64,000 bases of DNA from Lolium rigidum (taxonomy: Eukaryota > Streptophyta > Magnoliopsida > Poales > Poaceae), in contig NC_061508.1 of the NCBI RefSeq assembly GCF_022539505.1, positions 94,281,276 to 94,345,275 of the forward strand, written 5' to 3'. Shown piece by piece: positions 13,209-23,583 of this stretch. A model generated the notes under the pieces. That model did no database searches and was not told the origin of the DNA. It worked only from the letters and a program-made list of their open reading frames with translations. The position numbers and the translations under genes are program-made. The stretch's first letter is position 1. The number at the start of each line of letters is the position of its first letter.

Positions 13209-16200
13209 TGTGGTGACCCAGCGTACCACTGCATGGTGTAGTACACAAGTCGTTGACATAACACAAGTGAAACACCGTTCCACTCATATTACATCCCTCG
13301 AGTGGTACAACGAAACATATGCGAGTCCAAGGTATGTCTATAGAAGTACACACGAGCTGTTTACATAAGATCAACACAACCTCCTACTTTACAGTGAGGT
13401 AAAACTTCAAATAAAGCTCCAGAAGAACGACTCGTAGGCTATCTTATTGCTAACTCAAGATTATGAGCTACTTGGCTTGCTATAGAATTCTAGCTACTTA
13501 GGTGCTAGGATTAGGGAAAGGTTCCCTTCTATTACTAGTCTAGGTTTCCATTATAGCTGATGCAGAAGTTGACTCCATTGACTTCTTTGATTGGATTCTT
13601 CATCTCGTTGAAGTTGACTCCTTTGTCTTCGAGTTCCACGGTAGTTTCTCCTTCGGTGCATTGCTCTAAGAAGGGGGTTCAAACGAGATAGAATGAGTAC
13701 GAGCGTACTCAGCAAGTTCATATTAGGAAATATGTGTATCATGCACTAGCTACAGCCATAGACCGGAAAGTCATAGGCCAATGCAAGTTTTCATAAACAT
13801 TTCTTCCAAAAGGTTTATTTTATTACGAAAACTATGCCCGTCGGTCTTCACGGAGTTGACCGGAACTTCGTGGAGTTCCTTCCTGCCGCGTTCGCAGTTC
13901 CCTTCCCGGAACAGGGAGTGACAGTCACAATTCAGTATCCTCTGCAGAGGTGCGTTACCTTTCCCATAAGAGACCTTATCCTTGATACCTATCCGAGATG
14001 CATGCTCGTCCACACTTCCTTGGTGTGGGGCCAGGTGTAAGATCCAAGCCAATCACTGCCTTCTCCGCGACTGCAAACCCACCCTTTTGTCCACCCGCAC
14101 ACCTCCAGTAGACTTTTCCCCGATAATACGGCTTTACTCATGGTGTACTTTGGACAATCCTTCATAGATCGGAAGAGATTAACATCACTAATGGATGGGG
14201 ATTTAAAAGGATTTCCCAACCTATTGCGGCGGTGCCTCCGGCACCCCACCGTCTCTCCGATCCGTTGGCGTGCGGAAGGGAAAAGATACTGACTGACTTC
14301 CCCGAGCCATTATAGATCTTATGGTCAACGCGATATGTACGGCGCTAGAATCATCTGGACGGCATTGGTAATTAATCCTAGGGTGATATAACCCATGCAA
14401 TGGAACCTCCACCATATCAACACATACCATGGTTCCATTGCCCACCACATAGTCATATTCATAATTGTAAAATAATATTTGCTTTTCAATGCATGAGTGA
14501 TAAGTATAGTACTTTGCATATAATTTGATAGAAATAATCAAATGACATGAGCAAGCGATGAACTTGCCTTTCTTGACTGCAAGATTATGCGGGCAAAAGC
14601 TTCGATACGTGATAACTCCAAATGCTGAAATACCATCATCGTCCGGTAAGGACAATGTTTAAAGAAGCTGGCAAAGATGCTATAATGCATAATATGAGAT
14701 GCAATCGTCCCGAGCGTAACCTAATCTCGATGATTTAGGATGGATGAGTTGTAAAGATTTCTTTAGGGTTGGTTGCACTTTTAGAATGGTTCTCAAACAA
14801 GGTTCTTATTAGGGTTTGGTTATATTAGCATCATAACCAAGTAATATAAGGCATCATAATAATCATACACATAAATAATAGTGGTGGAATAATATGTAAG
14901 ATCAGTTGTCAATTTTTAAATTCTGCAGAACATGATTGATGATTACTTATACTATACTTCAAAAGAATAACTTTTGAAGAACATGTTAATTAAGAATTAA
15001 TGAGTATTTCAAAGAAGTATTGGGCTTCTAAGGTTTGATTGACACTTGTACTTCAAAAGAATAACTTTTGAAGAACAGGTTAATAAGAATAAGGACTATT
15101 ATATATAGGTGTTATGGCTTTCTAGGGTTTACTATTGAATTCATTTAGTTCTTGGATAGGAACTAGTTGGGTTATTAAGTTGAATTGGTTTTATATGTAG
15201 CAAGTATTAGCAGGTTTGTTACTAAGGTTGATTATGGGTATCATATCAAAGAATGATGGTCAAGGTGTTGCTATGAGCTAGGGTTTACTATAGCCTCATA
15301 TTTGCTTTACTAAGTAAACACTAATGGTTCCTTCTAAGCATCATATCAAAGGATGGTTATTAAGATGGTTCTATAATTAGCTATTAGGGTTTATTATAGT
15401 TTCCCAATTGCTTCACTAAATAATCTCTAATGGCCTCTAAGTTAAGTGACTTATCATTTCCTAAGTAGGGTTTAGTTGGATAGGAACATGTGATGTGATT
15501 TGCTACACAAGGTTGATACTAGGGTTTATCATTATGGTTTAACTAGGGTTTGATGGTTGAGGTTGATCATAATGGTGTGGTATATAGGATTGGTGATCAA
15601 CGGTGCTAATATGTGGTAGCAAGCTAGGGTTTATACCTAGGTGATACTAGTGAATCATATAGGTTTTAATTAAGAATAGGAACATGAAATGAAAATCTCA
15701 TGTGACTTGGTTTATGCTAATGGATCATAAGCATGCATTCATTGGTTACTTATTAAGGTTCTACAAGTAAAGTTGAAGTGGCTATGATCACATGAGCTAA
15801 ACCCCTAAGGTTTTAGGTTTGCAACTACTATAGATGAACACATGAAATAATGAGATCAATGTCTTGCTTAAATTAAAACTAGGGTTTCTAAATTATGGCA
15901 CAACTCCTAAAATGATAATTGGTAATAGAGTTGTGGTTACTAATTACTTTGAGTCAAATTAATAATGGTTTAACATTTTATTAATCTCCACAAGATTTAA
16001 TAATTAGGGTAATTCTTATTTAGGTTTAATTTAGAACCAGGTTTTAATAATTGTTATTAGGGTTTTAAATAATTAACTTGTTAACTAAAGATGTTTAAGT
16101 AAATAATTGTTGAGCTATCAAAATGACATTGGCTTTTACTATTTTCTTGAGTTATTACTATTTCAAGAAAATAAAAATAGTAATTTGCAAATTAGGGTTT

Positions 16201-19200
16201 ATGAATTACCACTAATAATTAAGTTAATGCCAATAAATAAAATTAATCTTAACATTTTACTTAGTTACTGAATAGTTAAAATTTAATTTTTAAACTTCAC
16301 TAATTATTGAATTCAAATTTTATTTCAAATAATTGAAATGGCATAATTAATAAGGTTTAAAAATAAGTGGATTTTTATTCTGACACACATTTTTGTTTTA
16401 TATTTTATTTGAATAGGGTTTATTTTTGTGAGCATTTTGATATATTATTTATATTTTTCTGAATTGAAATGAATTTTGTATGATTTTGCAAAGTTTCAGT
16501 GATTTTCTGGAATTTGAAATAACTCAAAAACACTAAACATACCGATTCGCATCTAGCCACTGCGACTGACGAGTGGGACCAATGGCCACGTAGACTGCCA
16601 CGCAGGCAAAGACCGGTCAAAGCGGACCGAGGCCGTTGACCTCACCGACGTTTAAACGCCGGCGGCCGGAGCACGGTGGCGCCGCCGATTTAGGGTTCCC
16701 GGGACACGCGAATAGGTTTTACGACTCTCCTCGACTCACCGAAGCCGATGGTGGTGTTGGTTTGGCGAGGGAATCACCGGAGCTACGCCGGCGACCATGT
16801 CCCGCGGTGGTTTACTCCGGCGAGCACACGAACTACGGCTACGGTTGATGCCGAGGAAGCAATAGAGGGGTCCGGAGATGCGCAAGCTCACCCCGGATCC
16901 GATGGCGTGGTCGTCGGTGACGTTAGTTGACGGAAACGGCGAGGACTTCGCCATTCCCGGCGATCCGCGCAAAGGGAATCGAGGAAATTAGCCGGCTTGA
17001 GGAAGATCCGGGTCGATTCCTTCCTCCCCGGATGATCTACGGCACCGGGCGCTTCTACTCGACCACGCGCCTGAGGCTGGGGTGGCCTCCTCCGTCGGCT
17101 TCGTCTTCGACTCCGGCGATAGAGAGTGGATGCGTGTGAGAGATAGAAGGTGTTTGAGCAGCAATGGAGTGGCGGAGGTGAACGAGAAGTGCACGACGAT
17201 GCTCTCCACCTATTTATAGGCCAAGGGAAGCCCTGTGGCCTCGACACGGTGACGGCCATGGTCGGGAGGTGGCGGTCTCGGGAAACTTACGCTTGGTAAA
17301 GATCTTCTCGTCCGCGGATAAGCTCGGACGCGATTCGAGTTGGGCGCGGTTCGAGAGGTCCGGCGACGTCCGGGGCGTGCTTATCGTCGACGAGGTCGTG
17401 GCCTACGGCTTCGCCGCGGCTGTCGTGCTCGGAGACGACGACGACGAGTCTTTTCTCCTCGCACGAATATTAAAGCAACCGAAACGGTATTTGGTTTGAG
17501 GCTGGGCTGCTCCCGGTCCTCTGCTGGGCGAAGTTGGTGGGCTGCGTTGTTGGGCTCGGCCTGAACAGGTAAGCTCTGGTAAGCCCCTCTCTCACCTCTT
17601 TTCTTTTCCATTTTCTTTTCTCTGTTTTTTATTTCCTGGTTTCTATTTGTTATTTGGATTCAAATTTGAATTCTGGTTTTGCTTTGCGAGGTTCTAAAAC
17701 ATTTGAATATCAATATAATTTGAAAATCATGTTCACAACATAGTTTTGTTGTTTATTAAATATTTAGTATTTGATTAGATTGGGGTTCTAAGGAGACATA
17801 ATTAAAATAGGCATGGGTTTAGGTATTACTCTAAATTCTTTTTATTTGTGAACCAAATCCATTTATGTGGTTGAAATATATGCATGAGGAACATGTTATT
17901 AGGTTTAGCTAGTGTTCTAAACCATATTGATTGTTCATATCAATTTTTTTAATTATGGTTGAAGTTTAAATTAAATGGTGTTGTGAATAGAATGAGCTTA
18001 TGATTTCATGTGGGTTCTTAGGGTTTGAGAAGATGATTGGATAAACTCTATAATTACTAATCTGGTTTTAGTAAACATTAGCTTGAACTAATTAAGATGG
18101 ATCCTATGTTTATAATTGGCAATGCATTTGCTAATGATGGTTTAATTTATAGAACACTACTTCATTTGGTCTACTAGGATGGAAAGGTAGGGTTTAATAT
18201 TTTATGTGAACTGATTCCTAGGTGAAAGGTTTATAGTTTTGGTGATGCTTCACTAATTGAAGTATACAATAGGCATGAGGCATGGCAGGGTTTAACTACT
18301 AGTGATTTACTTATTATTTTATGTGATAGATGAGATCTAGTGACCATATGATTTAACTTATCATCTATATCTACAAGTTATGATCATGCATTAAACAAGA
18401 TCCACTCATTCCTCACTAATCCCTCTTTAATATTCCTCTCATCACACTCATCCTAGATTCTTAGGGTTTATAATAAATACCAAGTTGTGATGATTATAGA
18501 ATTGGTTTGCTAAGGTATTGTTGTTGAAATAGGGTTCTCACTTCTAAGATCAAATATTGACTTGAACAACTAGGATTAGTACTTCTATAATATGCTTGTA
18601 TGAACATGGCTATGGTTAGTATTATAACTTCTCTCACTTCTCAATGTCTTGGAATATCCTAAGATCCTACTCAAAAGATGATGATATGATCCTCTAAATA
18701 TATGGTTTGCCTAGGAATTCTACCTTGCAATCTTATGTAGCTTGTTCTTCGGGAAATCGATAAACCTTCATCTTGTGGTATGCCTCCACCTCCTAGCTTC
18801 TTCATCTTGATCCTAGCTAATTCATATGGAGTGGCCCTATGTGTTTGTTCACATGTATCATGCTACAAGATGAGCAAAGGGATGAAGGGTGTGGCTCTAT
18901 TTATAGGCTTGGGCAAGCTCTAGTCTCATGACACATAGGTGGTGACTCTTGTGTTGGTTTGATGAGTAAGGTGCTTGGTTGTCATGCTCTCATCCATAGC
19001 AATCCTTGGAGCATGAGGTGGCAAAGCTTGGAAAGCAAGTCATGTAGATATTTTCATCCCATGTGGCAAGATCATTATCCTCTCCTATGATTTATTTTTG
19101 GATAGCCAAGTGGCATTTGCTACTAAATATCTTGTGGATGGTTTCATTATTGTTGATGAATCACTATATTATATTTGATTGGATTTATATTATAATATTG

Positions 19201-19779
19201 GTGAAAAGGTCAAAGTTGAGGGTTATTCCTCAAATTTGGATAGTTGGATTTGATTTCACCAAGGCATGATCATATGAGTTTCAAAATACTCATAGTTAAT
19301 TTTATTCAAATAGTTTGAACTATAATTCGTAATGTAAATGGATTTAGTTTTATGATATTCCATATACTTAATAAGTTATGATTTAAATGAGAATGTGTGG
19401 CTTTTATGCACTTTAGACCCTGTGGTTTAATTTATTTATAAGTGAATTAAATTACACACAAAGGTAGTTGCTAACTTTCAAGTGTTAATAGGTTGGGGTT
19501 TGATTCTTAAAGAATGTGTTGTTGTAAATCTAATTCCATTTGATCTATTCCATAGATCACAATCATCTCTACCCAAAACAAGGTTTTAACAAAGATCACA
19601 GTGAAGTTTATAGCGCTTGACTTGATGATCTACTTCAATTCCAGCAAGTCAAGTGAAACTTCAGTGACTGTGGTAAGTTTTATTTGAAAGCGCGAAAATC
19701 CCCCGGATTTTCTATGCATGAATGCAATGCACACTTTGGTGTTCTCTCATTTTATAGCCTCTAAACCTGGGATATGACA
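13209..19779 (-). repeat. LTR C, complete (6571 bp)
   Basis: Near-identical copy of LTR B, running TGTGGTGACCC to GATATGACA. The outer base abuts cgggc (19780-19784), the expected 5-bp target duplication whose partner would lie left of the window. The TATA string is conserved at 17211-17219. Confidence 0.85.
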
Positions 19780-19780
19780 C

Positions 19781-21572
19781 GGGCCGCTCGCCTACTTCAG
19801 CCGGCCGTTTGCTGCACGCCACCTCAAGCTGGCGGCGTATGAGCAGGAACTCATTGGCTTGGTCCAGGCCGTCCGCCACTGGCGCCCTTACCTATGGGGG
19901 CGCTCGTTCCGCGTACGTACGGACCACTACAGCCTTAAGTTCCTCTTGGACCAGCGGCTGTCGACAGTGCCCCAGCACCAATGGATCAGCAAGCTGTTTG
20001 GCTTCAACTTCACGGTGGAGTATCGTCCGGGCCGCCTCAACACAGTGGCCGACGCCCTGTCCCGCCGCGACATCGAGCCCGACGCCATTGAGGGTGACTC
20101 GGCCGGACACCTGCTCTGCATCCGCTCGGGTCCCTCCTTCGCCCTCTTCGACCGCATCCGCCAGGCGACGGTGTCCGCGCCGGATGCCCAGCTACTGCGG
20201 CAGCAGCTCGCCGCGGGCGAGTTGGACGACCCTTGGCGCGTCACCGACGGCCTTCTCCTCCACGGGCGCCGCGTGTTCGTCCCCGACCATGATGACCTCC
20301 GCCATCAGGTGCTGCTCTTGGCGCACTCCGCCGGTCATGAGGGTGTCCGAAGACCCTCCATCGCCTTCGTGCGGACTTCTACATCCCTGGCGATAAGGCC
20401 CTGGTCCAGGATTGGGTGCGTTCGTGTGAGACGTGCCAGCGCAACAAGACGGAGACTTTGCGTCCATCCGGTGTCTTGCAGCCGCTTGACGTTCCTTCAC
20501 AGGTGTGGGCCGACATCTCCATGGACTTCATCGAGGGCCTTCCGAGGGTGGGCGGCAAGTCTGTCATCCTTACGGTGGTTGACCGCTTCTCCAAATACGC
20601 CCATTTCATCGCGCTTGGCCATCCCTACACGGCGGCGTCCGTGGCCCGCGCCTTCTTCGACGCGTATCGTCCGCCTACACGGGTTTCCCTCGTCCATTGT
20701 CCGTGATCGAGATCCGGTGTTCACAGGGCACGTATGGCGGGACCTCTTCCGTATGGCTGGGGTCCAACTCCGGTTCAGCACGGCGTTCCATCCTCAGACG
20801 GACGGCCAGTCCGAGGTGGTCAATAAGGTGATCGCCATGTATTTGCGCTGTGTTACGGGTGATCGTCCTCGCGCTTGGGTGGATTGGCTTGCATGGGCGG
20901 AGATGCGCTACAACACCTCCTACCACTCGCGCCTGCGTGCCACGCCGTTCGAGGTGGTCTACGGTCGACCCCCACCGCCTATCCTACCGGTGGATCCAGC
21001 GACAGCGCGGACGGAGGCAGCTGGCGCGCTCATCCGCGCCCGCGACGAGATGCTGGCTGAGGTGCGGCAGCGTCTTGTCCAAGCTCAACAGGTCGCCAAG
21101 CACTACTATGACGGGCGACATCGGGAGGTTGAGTATGCGGTGGGTGACTGGGTGTGGCTTCGCCTGTTGCACCGCTCTCATCAGTCCCTCGACCCGCGTG
21201 CCAAGCGTAAACTTGGTCCGCGCTATGCGGGGCCCTTCATCATCGTCGAGCGGATTGGGACCATGGCCTACGGGCTTCGGTTACCGAGAGGGGCTCGCAT
21301 TCACGACGTGTTCCATGTGGGCCTCGCTGAAGCCCTATCACGGTGCCCCACCGATGGCCACTCCACCACTTCCGCCGACGGCCGAGGGTCGTCTCGCTGC
21401 CCGGTCCGGCCAAGGTGCTCCGCGCTCAACTCCGTCGTGATGTGTGGCACTTGTTGGTGCGGTGGGAGGGCCTTTCCGAGGAGGAGGCGACTTGGGAGCC
21501 CCGCGAGGAGTTCCAGGCAGCATTATCCGGACTACCAGCTCGAGGACGAGCTGTTTGCGCAGCGGGGAGAGA
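19781..21572 (+). pseudogene. Ty3/gypsy pol fragment: RNase H end, integrase, chromodomain (frameshifted)
   Basis: Domains in order are the RNase H C-terminus (19781-20090, ending in an ADALSRR motif), the integrase HHCC zinc finger (HSAGHEG then CETCQ), and the DDE core with the first Asp in SMDFIEG, the second in VRDRDP and the Glu in GQSEVVNK. A GPF/Y-type segment (RYAGPF) and a C-terminal chromodomain (VRWEG, ATWEP) follow, which places it among the chromoviruses. The reading frame changes near 20370, 20690, 21340 and 21515, so no full polyprotein is encoded as sequenced. The first codon follows directly on the LTR of the inserted element, so the 5' portion is missing here. Some frameshifts could be sequence errors in GC-rich methylated DNA. 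Confidence 0.85.
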
Positions 21573-21907
21573 TGTTATGACCGGCCTGGTCTACCGCCGG
21601 AGGGGGCCCATTGGCCCAACCGGCCAAGCTTAGTTAGGGGCTTAGCCCGGTTAGCAGATTAGGGTTTCGCTAGTTCTCTTATATATACGAGTTGTAATAG
21701 ACTAAATCAATCGAGCAATAATCAGATATCATTATTGCCGACTCCCAGAGGAGTCGGCCTTCTCTTGCTCGCGCCGCCCAAGCCCTAGCTGCCGCCGCGA
21801 GCTCGCCACGGCGCCCTGCCGCCGGCGCCGCCTTCCTCCCTCTCGCTCTCCGCACTTCCACCCCTACAATCTACGCCCTCGCCTCGGTAGAACCCTAGTT
21901 TCTACCA
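21573..21907 (+). repeat. 3' LTR of the Ty3/gypsy element (about 335 bp)
   Basis: Begins TGTTATGACC immediately after the purine tract and ends ...TTTCTACCA. It has a TATATATA box near 21679. The right end is set by the point where copia coding sequence resumes (21908), so it could be off by a few bases. Confidence 0.7.
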
Positions 21908-22990
21908 AGGAAGTTATTATGAAACAACCACCTAGACATGAAGACATGAATAAATCTTTTCACTTGTGTAAGTTGGATAAAGCTTTGTATGAGGTCAAAC
22001 AAGCGCCTCGAGCATGGTACCATTGGTTGAATATGAAGCTGCAGAGGTTAGATTTTCAATCATCAGAGGCGGAAACCTCTCTTTTATTATATAAAAGGGA
22101 AGATAATTATTTTCATGCTACTATATGTCGATGATATAATTATCGCAAGTTCATCTAAGGTTCATCTAAGGAAGCTACCAAAGCCTTACTAGAGGATCTT
22201 CAAGGCGAATTTTCTTTGAAGGATCTTGGTGATCTACCACTATGCTTTGGGTATAGAGTTAAAAAGAAGCGGTGACTGGTGATAGTCTTCTTCTAACTTC
22301 AAGAAACATATGCTCCGCATATTTTGAAATGTGTAGGATTGCAACGATGTAAATCAACTAGTACTCCGTTGTCCACCTTTAGAGAAACTTTCGGCTCAAG
22401 AAGAAGATCCCTTGGAACATTAGATTCAACAAGGTAGTTGGTGCATCACAATATCCGACTTTAAGAAGGCTGGATGTTGCCTTTTCTATCAATAAAGCAT
22501 GTCAGTTAACGTGCACCCACCATCTCATATTGGACAACAGTTAAGAGAATATTAAGCTAAATTCAGGAATCTCAGTGAGTTAAACTTAAAACAGTATTAA
22601 CCAAATTAGATGTAGTTAGACGCAAGACCATAGATCTAACACAACACTTATGATGTAGTTTTTCCAGACGACAGGAGACCCACTGATGTACTTGTCGTAT
22701 TTTTTTGTTTTAATCTTATATCCTAGAAAACGTGCAACAGTTTTCAGGCCAAGCACGATCCTTAGCTAATGCTAATGCTAATGCTGAGGTTATATATGTG
22801 CAGACTAAACTTAAGGAGTTGAGAGTTGACCATACTCAAACTGCGTGCTTACGGTGCGACAGTCTTGGAGACCTTTTGTTCCATACAAGTACTAAACACA
22901 TAAAGGTTGACCATTATTTTGTGAGAAAATGTGTTGCAAACAAGCTCTTAGATGTTGGATTTATTCATACGGGAGATCAGATTGTGTGTT
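21908..22990 (+). pseudogene. Ty1/copia pol relic: reverse transcriptase and RNase H
   Basis: An RT segment (21919-22134) contains LDKALYEVKQAPRAWY, close to the copia consensus for this region. The next blocks give YVDD-region, KDLGD and STPLS-like matches in shifting frames. The RNase H end (22732-22990) shows SLANANANAE and TKHIKVDHYFVR, which correspond to the copia C-terminus. Stops and frameshifts are frequent, so this is old. A short ATCTAAGGTTC duplication lies at about 22155-22177. The 5' part is missing because the gypsy element inserted here. Confidence 0.85.
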
Positions 22991-23365
22991 ATAAATGTCT
23001 CTTTTATCTTTGTACACGGTGTGTTATAAACCGTATTACCCCTCTTGATTCTCAAGACAACTAACAATTGCAATCCCTGTAATTTCTCACGACGGTTGGT
23101 TAACCGAGCATGTAAGGTACCAATGCTGCAGACAGACAATACAGAAACAGATGTTGAGAAGTGAGAACAATCAACTGTTATCTGAACATGTGTATCAGTT
23201 GGAGAATCACAAAAGTATGTTCCATGTTTTCCAGTGTCCTACACATTCAGAATCATTCAAACAAAAACAACTCTGTTGGTGCTTTTTTCCACACACAACA
23301 TAAAATCACAAAATTTCTCATAGACCACAACAAAAATGGTAACGAATGAGTGTTACCAATATCAC
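22991..23365. other. Intergenic, end of copia relic; no gene seen
   Basis: The copia reading breaks at 22990 and a possible LTR scrap (TGTTATAAATG..., repeated as GTGTTATAAACC) follows. On the minus strand a CTGCAG acceptor and a short open stretch at about 23079-23126 might be a second exon of the fragment at 23366-23467. The frames do not join cleanly, so I do not call it. Confidence 0.35.
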
Positions 23366-23467
23366 CTGGCCAGCAACACTAGCTGAATTATCTCCAGCAG
23401 AGTACCCACTATATGCTGCACCAAGTGCAACTACCGCAGACTCGGCCGAAGCAACAAAATTGAACAT
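23366..23467 (-). other. Exon-like fragment of an unrecognised gene (34 codons, ATG to splice donor)
   Basis: The minus strand opens with ATG at 23467, runs 34 codons without a stop, is rich in Ala/Ser/Gly, and ends exactly at a CAG|GTGATA donor. It lies just downstream of the ubiquitin protease stop codon on the same strand. It could be a first exon of a gene cut off by the copia insertion, or part of the protease 3'UTR that is open by chance. I do not recognise the product. Confidence 0.25.
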
Positions 23468-23583
23468 CACACGATTCTATGTCCCTATGTTATTAAGTAT
23501 GTACACGTGGTCATGCTTGCTAATCTCAAACCTCTGCATCCTTTCTCATTGCCCATCCATCATTTGGATAGCTAGTGGGTGCC

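Larger units (their letters stand above)
1..19779 (-). mobile_element. Tandem three-LTR array of a large gene-less LTR element (LARD-like)
   Basis: Sequence at 1 recurs at about 9523 and 19041, giving a period of about 9.52 kb. Read on the minus strand, each unit has an LTR start (TGTCATATCCC), a purine tract just before it, and a primer binding site complementary to initiator tRNA-Met just after the LTR end. The order on the plus strand is LTR A (partial, 1-742), internal (743-3694), LTR B (3695-10264), internal (10265-13208), LTR C (13209-19779). No gag or pol reading frame exists in either internal domain. The right end, ...ATGACA at 19779, abuts a gypsy RNase H coding sequence, so the array inserted there; the left end is outside the window. 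Long LTRs with a gene-less interior recall barley/wheat LARDs such as Sukkula, but I cannot confirm family identity. Confidence 0.85.
19780..21907 (+). mobile_element. Right half of a Ty3/gypsy chromovirus, interrupted by the LARD-like array
   Basis: Contains the 3' part of a pol gene, a purine tract (GCGGGGAGAGA, just before 21573) and a short 3' LTR (21573-21907). The 5' half must lie beyond the left edge of the window, on the other side of the array. Base composition is strongly GC-rich, unlike the AT-rich array and copia sequences around it. It sits inside a copia pol relic that resumes at 21908. Confidence 0.85.

Noticed and set aside
22741..23064. 110-codon frame as a cellular gene
   Set aside because: It is the copia RNase H C-terminus (TKHIKVDHYFVR).
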